From contig NZ_JAHBBK010000005.1 of NCBI RefSeq assembly GCF_018390515.1, forward strand, positions 186,001 to 250,000: a stretch of 64,000 nucleotides of DNA, read 5' to 3'. The notes below the pieces were generated by a model, which saw only the letters and a list, made by a program, of their open reading frames with translations, ran no database searches and was not told the origin of the DNA. The stretch comes from Mucilaginibacter sp. Bleaf8 (GTDB lineage: Bacteria; Bacteroidota; Bacteroidia; Sphingobacteriales; Sphingobacteriaceae). Both the position numbers and the translations under genes were made by a program. Of this stretch, positions 42,308-51,865 are shown piece after piece (positions within the stretch are counted from its first letter, which is position 1; every line of letters begins with the position of its first letter).

Positions 42308-44140
42308 TTAATAATCTTTTAATTTATCCCACCAGGTTCTTTTTAAAATAAGCACAATAACCAGCAGTAGGGCTACTGTTATGAGCAAAGGCAGTTGTTG
42401 CATCAATATCAGGTACATAGGCAGTATGGTAAGGCATAATTGCGCTATTACCCCCAGCACTACGTTGAACATATTAAGCTTGAAATTTTTATTGGGTATA
42501 AAATCCGGATTATCGGCTATTACCTGCGCTTTAACAGGATCCCAAAAACCCCAGGGTCTGACGTTACTATAAAAGGCTTTAAGTACAACCATATCGGTTG
42601 CCGGGGTAGCGTAAGCTCCGATAACCGATCCGGCTAACGAGACACCGAACAGTACCGGGAAGTAATACAGCAACTTGTCATCAGCCACCAGTTTTGATAA
42701 TACCATAGCCGTAACAATGCCCGATAACATGCCCCAGAAAAAACCATTGGCATTAAAGCGCCACCAATGCCACTTAAGCACATTTGATGCAATGTAGCCA
42801 CCATACAAGGCCGATACAATCCAGTTAAGTATCTGGCTTACATCGCGCACAAAAAACCCCAGTATTACACCAACAGTTACCACCGCTATGCCTACGATAT
42901 AATTCATGTAGATGATTTTGCGGGTATTGGCTTTGGGGTTTATATATTTTAAATAAATATCATTCACGATGTAGGCCTGTGCCGCATTTAAGGTGCCACT
43001 GAAAGTACCCATAAAAGCACCCAGCAAACCGGTAAGCAGCAATCCAACCAGGCCAACCGGTAAAAAGTTATTGATTACCACCGGCAAAATGCGTTCAAAA
43101 TCGATATCTCCGCCAGCACTTTTGAGATTCATTTGCTTGAAGTACATCAGCCCTAATACAGTTAATCCTATTACCAGCGCATAACGGATTGGTAACAGGA
43201 TGATAGATACAAATCCACTCATTTTGCTGGCCTCTTCGGGCGAACGGGTGGAAAGTATTTTTTGCATATCATAATTAGGTGCCGGGCCCGCCAGGGCTGC
43301 AAAGAAGCCCTTAAAGGTCATCATCATAAAAAAGATGGCGAATAACGAATAACCATCGCTTTTAATTTTACGGTTTACCTCAGGGATGATGCGCGACCAG
43401 TCTAAATCAAGCCGGGAACTAAAGAAGGGGTTGTACCAGTTTTCGGGCACGTGTATACTGCCCGATTTAAGTTTTATAACCGTAATAACAGCTACCCATA
43501 TGCAAGCCACCGTCATGACGATGTACTTGATCACATCGCCCAGTACGATGCTGTGCATCCCTCCTAAAATGGAGTAAAACATAGCAAAAAGCGTAAATAT
43601 AATGCCATATATATGAGGCACATATTGTGGGGCCACATTAAAAGGAACATAAGATTTTACCATATCCCAGGGCACAAAAATTTCAATAAACTTACCTAAG
43701 CCAATAAAGCCGTAGGCTAAGAATGCCAGGCAGCTTAATAGTGCAAACACAATAACTACCTTGTGTGAATTGCCTACACCGGGTCCGGTTCTGCCAAAGC
43801 GGGTCTCGAGCCACTCAGCGCCAGTTGTGGCATTAGAGCGGCGTAGCCAGCGCGATAAATACATCATCAGGAAAACCTGGTTAAATACAGGCCATAACCA
43901 GGGTATCCAAATGCTTTTCATACCGTAAGTAAAGCACAGGCTTACCATCCACATGGTGCCGCTAATGTCAAACATATCTGATGCATCGCTTAATCCAAGC
44001 ATATACCAGGGCAGGGTTTTGCCGCCCAGCATATAGCTCTCCTTATTTTGCCGCGCTTTGTTTTTGTACCAAAACCCAATAAATACGGTTGTAAGCAGAT
44101 AAAGAATAATTATAGCAGCATCAATAAATGATAATTTCAT
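42308..44140 (-). CDS. Sodium:solute symporter (SSS family), probable mannobiose importer
   Basis: 610 residues with about 14 hydrophobic helices. The first helix motif (FIDAAIIILYLLTTVFIGFWY) and SYMLGGKTLPWYMLGLSDASDMFD are typical of sodium/sugar symporters. SGTLNAAQAYIVNDIYLKY is the conserved late-helix sodium-site region. It is the first gene of the operon symporter-GH130-epimerase-GH27-GH26, so the cargo is most likely beta-mannobiose or a short manno-oligosaccharide (inference from context). Confidence 0.92.
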   Translation of the reverse strand: MKLSFIDAAIIILYLLTTVFIGFWYKNKARQNKESYMLGGKTLPWYMLGLSDASDMFDISGTMWMVSLCFTYGMKSIWIPWLWPVFNQVFLMMYLSRWLRRSNATTGAEWLETRFGRTGPGVGNSHKVVIVFALLSCLAFLAYGFIGLGKFIEIFVPWDMVKSYVPFNVAPQYVPHIYGIIFTLFAMFYSILGGMHSIVLGDVIKYIVMTVACIWVAVITVIKLKSGSIHVPENWYNPFFSSRLDLDWSRIIPEVNRKIKSDGYSLFAIFFMMMTFKGFFAALAGPAPNYDMQKILSTRSPEEASKMSGFVSIILLPIRYALVIGLTVLGLMYFKQMNLKSAGGDIDFERILPVVINNFLPVGLVGLLLTGLLGAFMGTFSGTLNAAQAYIVNDIYLKYINPKANTRKIIYMNYIVGIAVVTVGVILGFFVRDVSQILNWIVSALYGGYIASNVLKWHWWRFNANGFFWGMLSGIVTAMVLSKLVADDKLLYYFPVLFGVSLAGSVIGAYATPATDMVVLKAFYSNVRPWGFWDPVKAQVIADNPDFIPNKNFKLNMFNVVLGVIAQLCLTILPMYLILMQQLPLLITVALLLVIVLILKRTWWDKLKDY

Positions 44141-44227
44141 GTTTTAGGTGCATAAGCTATCAACCAATCCGAAGGCAACAATTAAGAATGGATAAAACTG
44201 ATTCAGAAGGTGAAATAACTGGCTTTT

Positions 44228-44235
44228 CAAAGATA
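44228..44235 (-). promoter_or_regulatory. Candidate -7 element of the mannan enzyme operon
   Basis: The minus strand reads TATCTTTG (TAnnTTTG), about 88 bases upstream of the symporter ATG and downstream of the AraC stop. The 5' leader would be long enough to hold an activator-responsive site further upstream. Confidence 0.45.
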
Positions 44236-44302
44236 TTTCTGAACAGGAAGAATGGATAATACTATTTTAACGAAAGAGTATGTATTTATGCAAATACAAG
44301 CC

Positions 44303-45178
44303 TTATATAAATACCCGGTTGCCAACATACGTTTCGCGAAACTCTTTTGGAATGCACAACTTTTTGCGTTTAAATAACCGGTTAAAATTGGAAATATTAT
44401 TGAAGCCGCATTTGTAAGCTATCTCGGCAACAGTGTACGTGGTATCAATCAACATGCGGGACGCATGACCAAGCCGTATTTCGTTCAAGCTATCAATAAA
44501 GGTTTTATTGGTACGCTTTTTAATGAAACGACTAAAGGAGGCTTCGGGCATGTTAGCTATCTTAGCTACCTCGGCCAGGGTTATAGGCTTACTGTAACTC
44601 GCATTCATATACTCAAATACCTTCTCGATACGGCGGCTATTATAAACAGGCTTTTCGTTACCGAAAGACGGCTCCGAAAGCGTTTTCATATTGCGGGAGA
44701 TTGACAAATCATGCAGGATAGACATCAGTTCCAAAACAGAATCAAATCCTGTTTTTTGACTTAGCGACATGATCCGGTCCTTCAATGCCGTAATGGTTTC
44801 GGGTGAAAAAGACACACCTCGCTGCGAACGATCCAGCATGCTTTTTAAAAAACTCAGCTGATTTCGGCTAAGCATCTTATCATCAAACAGGTCTTTGTGA
44901 AATTGGATGGTGATTTCTGTAATTGCCTCACTGCTGCATTGATGCGTCATCCAGGCATGGTACACATTAGGTCCTACTAATATCAGTTCCAAATCATCAA
45001 TCACCTCCATATGGCTGCCCACAATACGCTTGGCGCCTGCTGCATTCAAGATCAGATTCAGCTCAAACTCATCATGGTAATGGAGCGGAAAGTCAAATTT
45101 CTGTTTTACTCTCGAAAAAATTGTAAAGCAATCGCCAGGCGTTAGCGGCGTAATTTCGTGCATTACATTGGTTATCAT
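44303..45178 (-). CDS. AraC-family transcriptional regulator
   Basis: 291 residues from ATG 45178 (a TTG at 45202 would add 8). N-terminal cupin-like sensor (~10-110, HYHDEFELNLILNAAGAKRIVG) binds the effector. The C-terminal double helix-turn-helix starts near 190: TLAEVAKIANMPEASFSRFIKKRT and VAEIAYKCGFNNISNFNRLFKRK. Placed directly upstream of the mannan enzyme operon and downstream of the SusC/D/E genes, all on one strand, it is probably the activator of the locus, sensing a manno-oligosaccharide or mannose-containing disaccharide. Confidence 0.9.
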   Translation of the reverse strand: MITNVMHEITPLTPGDCFTIFSRVKQKFDFPLHYHDEFELNLILNAAGAKRIVGSHMEVIDDLELILVGPNVYHAWMTHQCSSEAITEITIQFHKDLFDDKMLSRNQLSFLKSMLDRSQRGVSFSPETITALKDRIMSLSQKTGFDSVLELMSILHDLSISRNMKTLSEPSFGNEKPVYNSRRIEKVFEYMNASYSKPITLAEVAKIANMPEASFSRFIKKRTNKTFIDSLNEIRLGHASRMLIDTTYTVAEIAYKCGFNNISNFNRLFKRKKLCIPKEFRETYVGNRVFI

Positions 45179-45238
45179 AAAATAGTTTAATTGGTAAAGC
45201 AATATAATACTTTTTTAACCCGAATACTTTGGCAGCAA

Positions 45239-45268
45239 CAAAAAAAGCCAGGCAATACAGCCTGGCTT
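45239..45268 (-). terminator. Terminator of the susC-susD-lipoprotein operon
   Basis: On the minus strand AAGCCAGGC pairs with GCCTGGCTT (9 bp, 6-base loop), followed by six T, 15 bases after the lipoprotein stop. It separates the uptake operon from the araC gene. Confidence 0.85.
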
Positions 45269-45283
45269 AGGGTTAAGAACATG

Positions 45284-46549
45284 TTATTTTACAAACATAA
45301 CATCATCTATATACATAGCTTCATTCACGTCGCCATCACTTCCTTTCAGGAATAACCCAAGGCTATGTGTGGTGGTACTATTTTCCCAAACATTAAGCAA
45401 CCTTGGGTTAGTTGTAGAACGGTCTGATGATAGCGGTATTTTAACGTAAGTCCATACATTTTTAGGAACATCGATTATCTGCGCAGCATACGCATTTTCT
45501 GGCGTGGTTTGCGCCCAGCCGCCTTTTATCTGCTCGCCCACAATTACCAGTTTATGAGCAGCAACGCCACCTTTAATCCAAAACGTGAGGTATTTATAAT
45601 CTGATGAATAGTTAAAACCAGCATCATTCTTCAGGCCCTCTATCTGCCAGCCACCCGCAGGGTAATTTAACCTGAAAGAGGCTGTTCCTCTTTTTGCGGC
45701 CTCTGTAGTTGTGCCCGATGGATGTGACCAGGAGTTATCGCTCCAGCCATTTACATAATCTTCGGCAAACAAAAGATAGTTATTGCTTAATGAAACAAAC
45801 TCTGTACTGGAACCGGTATTTAAAGTTTTACCTCCCGACGTATAAGCAAACGACAATGTGGTGCGGGTAGCAGTGGTAGCTGGCATACGTATTACCAGTT
45901 GGGTATCTGCCTTACTTAGAATTGTTGCAGCAGCACCTCCTTTAGTTAAGGTAACGGCAGTTACATCAGCAAAGCCCCTGCCTTTTAGGGTAATTTGCGA
46001 ACCTTCCGCAAAGTTGAAGTCAGAAACTGCCGAAACTGTTGGCGGCGGCGGCAAAGTTGTGAAGCTATAAGTTGCTGAGCCATTTAAAGTAACAACCTGT
46101 AAAGTATTAGGCTGCGGCTGCACAACAGGAACATTAGCAGGAATATTAAAAATAACAGCGTTATCAGAACTTAACGCCCTGTTAAAAATCACGTTTACAT
46201 TATTGAGCAATATCTGGGTTGTACTTCCCAGATTTGAGCCCTGTATAACGTAATAGCTGCCCAATTTACCGGTAACCGTGGCCGAATCAAGCGGCGTTAG
46301 CACCGGATTGTAATTAGGAATTACGGTGTCTTTTACCGTACCGTTACTGCTATAGGTAGTATAGGTTTCAGTTCGGGATGAATCAACGGTTGAGCGGCTT
46401 AATGTACGCACGCCGGTAATAGTAGGTGCACCTTTACCTGCTTTAAGCTGCCCGTTCTCATCGGTATCACTTTTTTTGCACGATGCAAAACTGAGCACCA
46501 ACCCGAAAGCCAGTACCAAGTGACACTTAATTATATTAATCTTTTTCAT
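45284..46549 (-). CDS. IPT/TIG-domain surface glycan-binding lipoprotein
   Basis: 421 residues. The signal peptide ends FASC (Cys24) followed by KKSDTDENG, a lipoprotein with acidic surface-export-like residues. Two or three IPT/TIG Ig-like domains (~45-235: GAPTITGVRTLSR, then VSDFNFAEGSQITLKGRGFADVTAVTL). The C-terminal ~170 residues form a jelly-roll resembling a carbohydrate-binding module (AEDYVNGWSDNSWSHPSG ... YIDDVMFVK). Located after susD, it takes the SusE/SGBP position and should bind mannan at the cell surface. Confidence 0.86.
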   Translation of the reverse strand: MKKINIIKCHLVLAFGLVLSFASCKKSDTDENGQLKAGKGAPTITGVRTLSRSTVDSSRTETYTTYSSNGTVKDTVIPNYNPVLTPLDSATVTGKLGSYYVIQGSNLGSTTQILLNNVNVIFNRALSSDNAVIFNIPANVPVVQPQPNTLQVVTLNGSATYSFTTLPPPPTVSAVSDFNFAEGSQITLKGRGFADVTAVTLTKGGAAATILSKADTQLVIRMPATTATRTTLSFAYTSGGKTLNTGSSTEFVSLSNNYLLFAEDYVNGWSDNSWSHPSGTTTEAAKRGTASFRLNYPAGGWQIEGLKNDAGFNYSSDYKYLTFWIKGGVAAHKLVIVGEQIKGGWAQTTPENAYAAQIIDVPKNVWTYVKIPLSSDRSTTNPRLLNVWENSTTTHSLGLFLKGSDGDVNEAMYIDDVMFVK

Positions 46550-46573
46550 ACAATGTCTTTTTTAAATAGCTTA

Positions 46574-48193
46574 TTACTTAAACACATAAGGAACAGGTGG
46601 CTGCAATAAAGCCGGATTAGCTGTAGTTTCTCTTACCGGGATAGGGAACACAAAATTTGCATCGGTTGCAGTAACCTTTTTGCTATAAATTTCATAATCC
46701 TGATAGTACGGTTCTGATCCTCCGCTCGAATCGCCACGCTCCTGGTTATTGATAATTGCTATGGCTCTTGGGTGTTTGGTTACATTATAACCGTCAATAC
46801 GACCTAAATCAAACCAGTAATCCTGCTCAAGCGCAAATTCCAACCGGCGCTCTCTAAGCAAGTCCCTGTAGGTAAAGCTGGTTACTTCGGGCACATTTAC
46901 CCGTTTCCTAACCATGTTAAAATATTTCAACGCGGTGGCATCTGATGTGCTGGCGGTGAAAGGAATACCTTGTCCGGCATTTACCCCTGCCTGCTGGCCC
47001 AATATGGCTTCGGCCTCTATCAACAGTACATCCGCATAACGCATAATGTACGTATTAAGCGCGGTTGCCTGCGCTGCACTCTTGCCGCCATTGTCGGCAG
47101 GTGAGCCAACAACGTATTTTTTAGGCGCGGCATGTGTGCCGGCACCACTACCATTGAACGGAAATTTATAACCGCCGCCAGCCTGATTAATTTCAGAATA
47201 ATAACTGCCGCCTACCATATAGGTAGCATGCCTGCGGGTACTATCGCCACCTTCTTCTTTAAATGCATTTTGTAAGTCAAATGATGGACCTAATACACCA
47301 TAACCGTCGCCGGTTTGGGTAATTGCACTACTGAAAGCCCATGATGCCTGAATAGAGTTACCATAATCATACCCGCCGTTATGAATCCATTGCATGGCCA
47401 GTATCGATTCTTTATTGTTGTTGTTTGCTGTCTTGAACAGGTCATTAATATTGGGCAGCAGTGAAAACTCACCGCTGTTAATTACCTTCTCTGCCTGTTT
47501 ACGTGCATTGGCGTAATCCTGCATATACAGGTAAACCTTGGCCAGCAATGCAGATGCCGAGCCGCTTGATCCATGGCCCGTAGCCGTTACACCTGCTGAG
47601 CAATTGGCTTCAGCAAACTGCAAATCGCGCACAATAAATTTGTAAACATCACTTACCGGATTGCTCGGAACAGCTTGCGAATTATTCACATAATCCAGCG
47701 GATTTTCTATTAATGGCACGTTACCAAATGTGCGTACTAAGTAAAAGTAAGCTGTTGCCCGCATCAGGCGTGCCTCGCCCAAAGCATTATTTACCACGGC
47801 TGTAGGCACCGAGGCAGGTACAGATGTGGGCAGATTGTTTAATATACCATTTGCCTGCGCAATAACGGTAAAAGGTGAATCCCATGCCGCCAAAATCAAA
47901 GGATTGGTATTGGAGACATTCAGGTTCATGAAGGCAATCACGTCCGACGAATAAGTGCGGCCGTTACCTCCGGCCAGTTCCGTGATTGACCAGCCCGCTT
48001 TGTTGTTCCAGCCAAACCATGGAGAACCGTACAGGCCGTTGGTGCTGTTACGCACCTGCTCGGCGGTCTGGTAATAGTTACCCACTGTAACGCCCGATTC
48101 TGGCGGGCGATTAAAAAAGTCTTTTTTGCAACCTGTAGCTGTTATACTCAAAACAGCAGCTGCACCATATATGTATTTCAGATAATTTTTCAT
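46574..48193 (-). CDS. SusD-like starch/mannan-binding lipoprotein
   Basis: 539 residues (RagB/SusD family), lipid-anchored at a Cys in TATGCKKDFF near residue 23. Helical TPR-like pairs dominate, and the C-terminal half has the family motif VPEVTSFTYRDLLRERRLEFALEQDYWFDLGR, ending with IPVRETTANPALLQ. SusD caps the SusC barrel from outside and delivers oligosaccharides. It lies 18 bases after susC. Binding specificity cannot be read, but the adjacent enzymes indicate beta-mannan. Confidence 0.95.
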   Translation of the reverse strand: MKNYLKYIYGAAAVLSITATGCKKDFFNRPPESGVTVGNYYQTAEQVRNSTNGLYGSPWFGWNNKAGWSITELAGGNGRTYSSDVIAFMNLNVSNTNPLILAAWDSPFTVIAQANGILNNLPTSVPASVPTAVVNNALGEARLMRATAYFYLVRTFGNVPLIENPLDYVNNSQAVPSNPVSDVYKFIVRDLQFAEANCSAGVTATGHGSSGSASALLAKVYLYMQDYANARKQAEKVINSGEFSLLPNINDLFKTANNNNKESILAMQWIHNGGYDYGNSIQASWAFSSAITQTGDGYGVLGPSFDLQNAFKEEGGDSTRRHATYMVGGSYYSEINQAGGGYKFPFNGSGAGTHAAPKKYVVGSPADNGGKSAAQATALNTYIMRYADVLLIEAEAILGQQAGVNAGQGIPFTASTSDATALKYFNMVRKRVNVPEVTSFTYRDLLRERRLEFALEQDYWFDLGRIDGYNVTKHPRAIAIINNQERGDSSGGSEPYYQDYEIYSKKVTATDANFVFPIPVRETTANPALLQPPVPYVFK

Positions 48194-48211
48194 GTTGTGA
48201 GATCTGCTTGA

Positions 48212-51200
48212 TTAAAACGATGCGTTAACTCCAAATGTGAAAATGCGAGGGTTAGGATATCGTCCTAAATCGATGTTTGACAAGGTTGGGTTTTGGTTGA
48301 GTGAGCCCACTTCCGGATCCAGACCTTTATACTTGGTTATCACAAACAAATTTTGCCCGCTTACATAAACTTTCAGGGTTCTTAAAGCTGCGTATTTGGC
48401 CCACCGTGAAGGCAAGGTATAACCTACCCGGGCATTTTGTAAACGCAGGAAAGAAGCACTTTCCAAAAACCGATCAGACATTACCAGGTTAGGGTTATCA
48501 ATGCCAGCCCTTGGCGCAGGAATGTTTGAACTAGAATTAGCAGGCGTCCAGAAGTTTGCCGCATCTGCAGTTTGGTTCAGGTATAAGCTGCCTAAACCTT
48601 CAGTTTGATAACGCAATACGTTTAATATTTTGCCGCCGTATGAACCGTAGAAGAACAGCGACAGGTCAAAATCTTTGTAGTTGAAGGTATTGGTAAAGCC
48701 GTAGGTAAGCGTTGGGTTAGGGCTGCCTAACGGAGTACGGTCATTTACATCTACCTTACCGTCACCATTCACATCCACATATTGCAAATCACCCAGCCAA
48801 ATGGAGTTGGCAACATTAGGATCATTAGTAACAATTTGAGGGGAGCTGCCAGTTACGTTTTGCGGATGTGCCGCCAGGTAACGTAATTGATCTTCGGTTT
48901 TAACCACACCTTGCACTTTATAGCCGTAAAACTCACCCACCGGGTATCCAACAGTGGTTCTTGTTGGCGAAAAGCTAACATAGCTGCTGGTAATTGATGT
49001 GTTAATTTCCGGAGCACCATTTAGGGAGGTTACCTTGTTGTTATAGTGGCTTAAAGTTAGGTTTGTAGACCACTTAAAGTTTTTGCTAACAATGTTGCGA
49101 CTGTTGATAGCCAGATCGAAACCGGCATTCCGAATTTCGCCGGCATTGATGTATGGCGGCTGTATACCTGCCGGGTTATCATCATATTCATTAGGACCAC
49201 CTAACAGGAAATAAGGCAGCGGCTGTTGAAACAGAAACTTGCTCGAGGTTTTTACATAATAATCAAACGCACCATCAATGCGGTTAAACAAGGTAAAATC
49301 AACACCTATGTTTTTTTGCAGCGCATGCTGCCAGGTAAGATTAGGATTAGCTACGTTGTTAAGAATAAAACCGGTACCGAATGCCGTTGCCACAGCTCTT
49401 AATGAGGCTCCGTATACATATTGCGGAACATTTGAATTACCTACAGCACCGTAACCTGCCCTGATTTTAATATTATCCACAACAGATTTGGTTGATGCCA
49501 TAAAAGACTCATCAGACAATCTCCATGACACGGCCACACCAGGGAAATAACCGGTTTGATGACCTTCGGCAAAGTTTGAGGTTTTATCGCTACGGATGTT
49601 TGCCGTGATGCTGTATTTGTTATTAAAAGTATAAATTAAACGTGCCAGGTAAGACTCCATGGTGGTGGTGCCTTTCTGTTCTGCAATATTTGAACCTACT
49701 GTGTTAGCCAGGGCAATACTTTGGATACTGTTACCAGCAATAAAGTTAGAACCAGAAAGCGGAACGTTGTTATAGGTTGACATCCAAACATCACGACCTA
49801 TTAACCCGTTTACGCTGTGCTTTCCAAAGGTGTGGGTATAATTTAACGTTTCTTTCCAGCTCCAGTAGGTAGAGTTGCTGATCAGGCGATTTAAAGTAGC
49901 CAGATTGTTGGTAATAGGATTGGTACTGCCAGGTGCCCCATATGAATAGGTAGGGTTAAACACCTGCGCATCATTCCAGTTAAAATCAGCACTCACTTCA
50001 GATCTTAAATTAAAATCTTTAAGAAATCTGATTTCGGCATATAAGTTACCGTTTACGTTATTACGGGTAGTTTTATTGGAAACGCTCAATGCCTGCTGAA
50101 CAGGGTTAACACCGCCTAAGCGCTGGCCGTTTATATCTTCCTGCGGGCCGGCGAAAGAGCCATCCGCGTTATATACCGCCTGATCCGGAGAGGCCAGTAA
50201 TGCGTAGTAAACTACACCTGTGTTATTACCAATAACAGCATTGGTATTGCTTCGGCTGGCTCCAAAGGTAGTACCCATTTTTAACCAAGGCTTAGCTTGT
50301 GAGTTTACATTAGCCCGGATACTGTAACGATCAAAATCACTGCCGATGATGGTACCGGTCTGCTTAAAATAGCCGCCTGATACGTAAAAATCAGTTATGT
50401 TGGTTGCACCCGAAATGGAAACATTATGGCTTTGCTCAAAAGCACTGCGAAATATCGCTTTTTGCCAGTCGGTACCCGGACCTAACACACTTGGATCTGC
50501 AAACTCAGCACGCGGCTGTATGCGAAAAGATGGGGCCAGGCGGTTTTGCAGCGTAGCATACTGCTGCAGGTTCATCATGTCAATAAATCTGCCCTGCTTT
50601 TGTATACCTACAAAACCATCATAAGTAACTACTGGGGCACCGTTTTTACCACGTTTGGTGGTAATGATTATAACACCGTTTGCACCACGGCTACCATATA
50701 TAGCTGTTGCCGATGCATCTTTTAAAATGTCTATCGACTCGATATCATCAGGGTTGATGGTTGCCAACGCACTAACACCAGTTTCATCCTGACCACCGCC
50801 CGGGCGACCCAGTTGAGCGGTTGGAGCAGATCCCTGCCGTTCAACACCATCTATTACGTAAAGCGGCTCACTGCTACCAAATGCGGTTACCCCACGTACC
50901 CGCACGGATGTGTTACTACCCGGTGCGCCTGAGTTTTGAACCACGGTTACACCTGCAGCTTTACCTTGCAACATCTGATCAACGCTTGGCTGTGGCAGGT
51001 CAGCAATCTGAGCAGCCGTTACTGATGTGATTGCACCATTCACGTCTCCCCTTTTTTGGGTACCATAACCAATAACCACCACATCATTTAAGGCCTTGGC
51101 TGCACCCTGGCCCAAGGTTACATCCAGTACTGTTTTGGCTCCAACAGCAACTTCTTTACTTTCTAAACCGATAAAAGCAAAAACCAATATGCTGTTTGCA

Positions 51201-51406
51201 CCTGGCACTGTAATTCTGTACTTACCGTTAATATCGGTAACAGCAGTGGTTTTGGTGTTTTTTAGGGTAACAGTTACCCCAGGCAGGGTAACACCTTTGT
51301 CATCTGATACTGTTCCTGTAATAACAGTTCCTGCAGTTTGTGCCCAGGATTGGACACAGCATAGCAAGGATACAAACAGCAGAGCTATTCGTAAAATTTT
51401 TCCCAT
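48212..51406 (-). CDS. SusC-like TonB-dependent oligosaccharide transporter
   Basis: 1064 residues. Signal peptide (1-22), CarboxypepD_reg domain (27-110: VITGTVSDDKGVTLPGVTVTLKNT), then the SusC signature DVVVIGYGTQKRGDVNGAI, a plug with VRVRGVTAFGSSEPLYVIDGV and DASATAIYGSRGANGVIIITTKRG, and a large barrel. It imports glycans across the outer membrane with SusD. It is the first gene of the uptake operon, with a -7 element just upstream. Confidence 0.97.
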   Translation of the reverse strand: MGKILRIALLFVSLLCCVQSWAQTAGTVITGTVSDDKGVTLPGVTVTLKNTKTTAVTDINGKYRITVPGANSILVFAFIGLESKEVAVGAKTVLDVTLGQGAAKALNDVVVIGYGTQKRGDVNGAITSVTAAQIADLPQPSVDQMLQGKAAGVTVVQNSGAPGSNTSVRVRGVTAFGSSEPLYVIDGVERQGSAPTAQLGRPGGGQDETGVSALATINPDDIESIDILKDASATAIYGSRGANGVIIITTKRGKNGAPVVTYDGFVGIQKQGRFIDMMNLQQYATLQNRLAPSFRIQPRAEFADPSVLGPGTDWQKAIFRSAFEQSHNVSISGATNITDFYVSGGYFKQTGTIIGSDFDRYSIRANVNSQAKPWLKMGTTFGASRSNTNAVIGNNTGVVYYALLASPDQAVYNADGSFAGPQEDINGQRLGGVNPVQQALSVSNKTTRNNVNGNLYAEIRFLKDFNLRSEVSADFNWNDAQVFNPTYSYGAPGSTNPITNNLATLNRLISNSTYWSWKETLNYTHTFGKHSVNGLIGRDVWMSTYNNVPLSGSNFIAGNSIQSIALANTVGSNIAEQKGTTTMESYLARLIYTFNNKYSITANIRSDKTSNFAEGHQTGYFPGVAVSWRLSDESFMASTKSVVDNIKIRAGYGAVGNSNVPQYVYGASLRAVATAFGTGFILNNVANPNLTWQHALQKNIGVDFTLFNRIDGAFDYYVKTSSKFLFQQPLPYFLLGGPNEYDDNPAGIQPPYINAGEIRNAGFDLAINSRNIVSKNFKWSTNLTLSHYNNKVTSLNGAPEINTSITSSYVSFSPTRTTVGYPVGEFYGYKVQGVVKTEDQLRYLAAHPQNVTGSSPQIVTNDPNVANSIWLGDLQYVDVNGDGKVDVNDRTPLGSPNPTLTYGFTNTFNYKDFDLSLFFYGSYGGKILNVLRYQTEGLGSLYLNQTADAANFWTPANSSSNIPAPRAGIDNPNLVMSDRFLESASFLRLQNARVGYTLPSRWAKYAALRTLKVYVSGQNLFVITKYKGLDPEVGSLNQNPTLSNIDLGRYPNPRIFTFGVNASF

Positions 51407-51431
51407 AAAATTTTGTTTATAATTGATTAAT

Positions 51432-51439
51432 CAAATGTA
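51432..51439 (-). promoter_or_regulatory. Candidate -7 element for susC
   Basis: The minus strand reads TACATTTG (TAnnTTTG), 26 bases upstream of the susC ATG. No clear -33 TTG is seen at the right distance, which would fit activator dependence. Confidence 0.5.
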
Positions 51440-51865
51440 AACTGGCAGGGTAGGCTTTATATAATATTCTTTTAACATTATATAATCTTAAATTATCGTT
51501 TAATGAGTGGTAAAACGGTTAACCAAACAGAAATAGCTTTTATTTTAACAGATAGATCTTTTCATCTGAAGTAAGATTTAAAATAGGATATTTATAAGAA
51601 TACACCCTGATTAAGCTAAAATTAGCTTTTTAAAAATTCCATCGATTAAGGGAGTTAAGTTTTCATCTTCAACAACACGTTAAAAAACGTTAGCCATTAT
51701 TAATGCATTTACTTCATATTTCACCCAATAAGGTTATACTTTTTTGCCTGTTAGGCCCTGTTTATGGAAGTATAATTTTTAACTTATACTATAATACCAA
51801 CCCAGCAAATACCTTTTTACTTCAATACGGGGCAAGAATAAACATGCTAAGCTGTTTTAAAGCGG
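51440..51865. other. Non-coding AT-rich gap between susC and the cpsB-like gene
   Basis: About 425 bases. I see no convincing gene, hairpin terminator or RNA. A 60-codon + strand ORF (51703-51885) is hydrophobic at the N-terminus but runs into the opposite gene's 3' end and has no other support. The stretch may hold regulator sites for susC. Confidence 0.5.
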
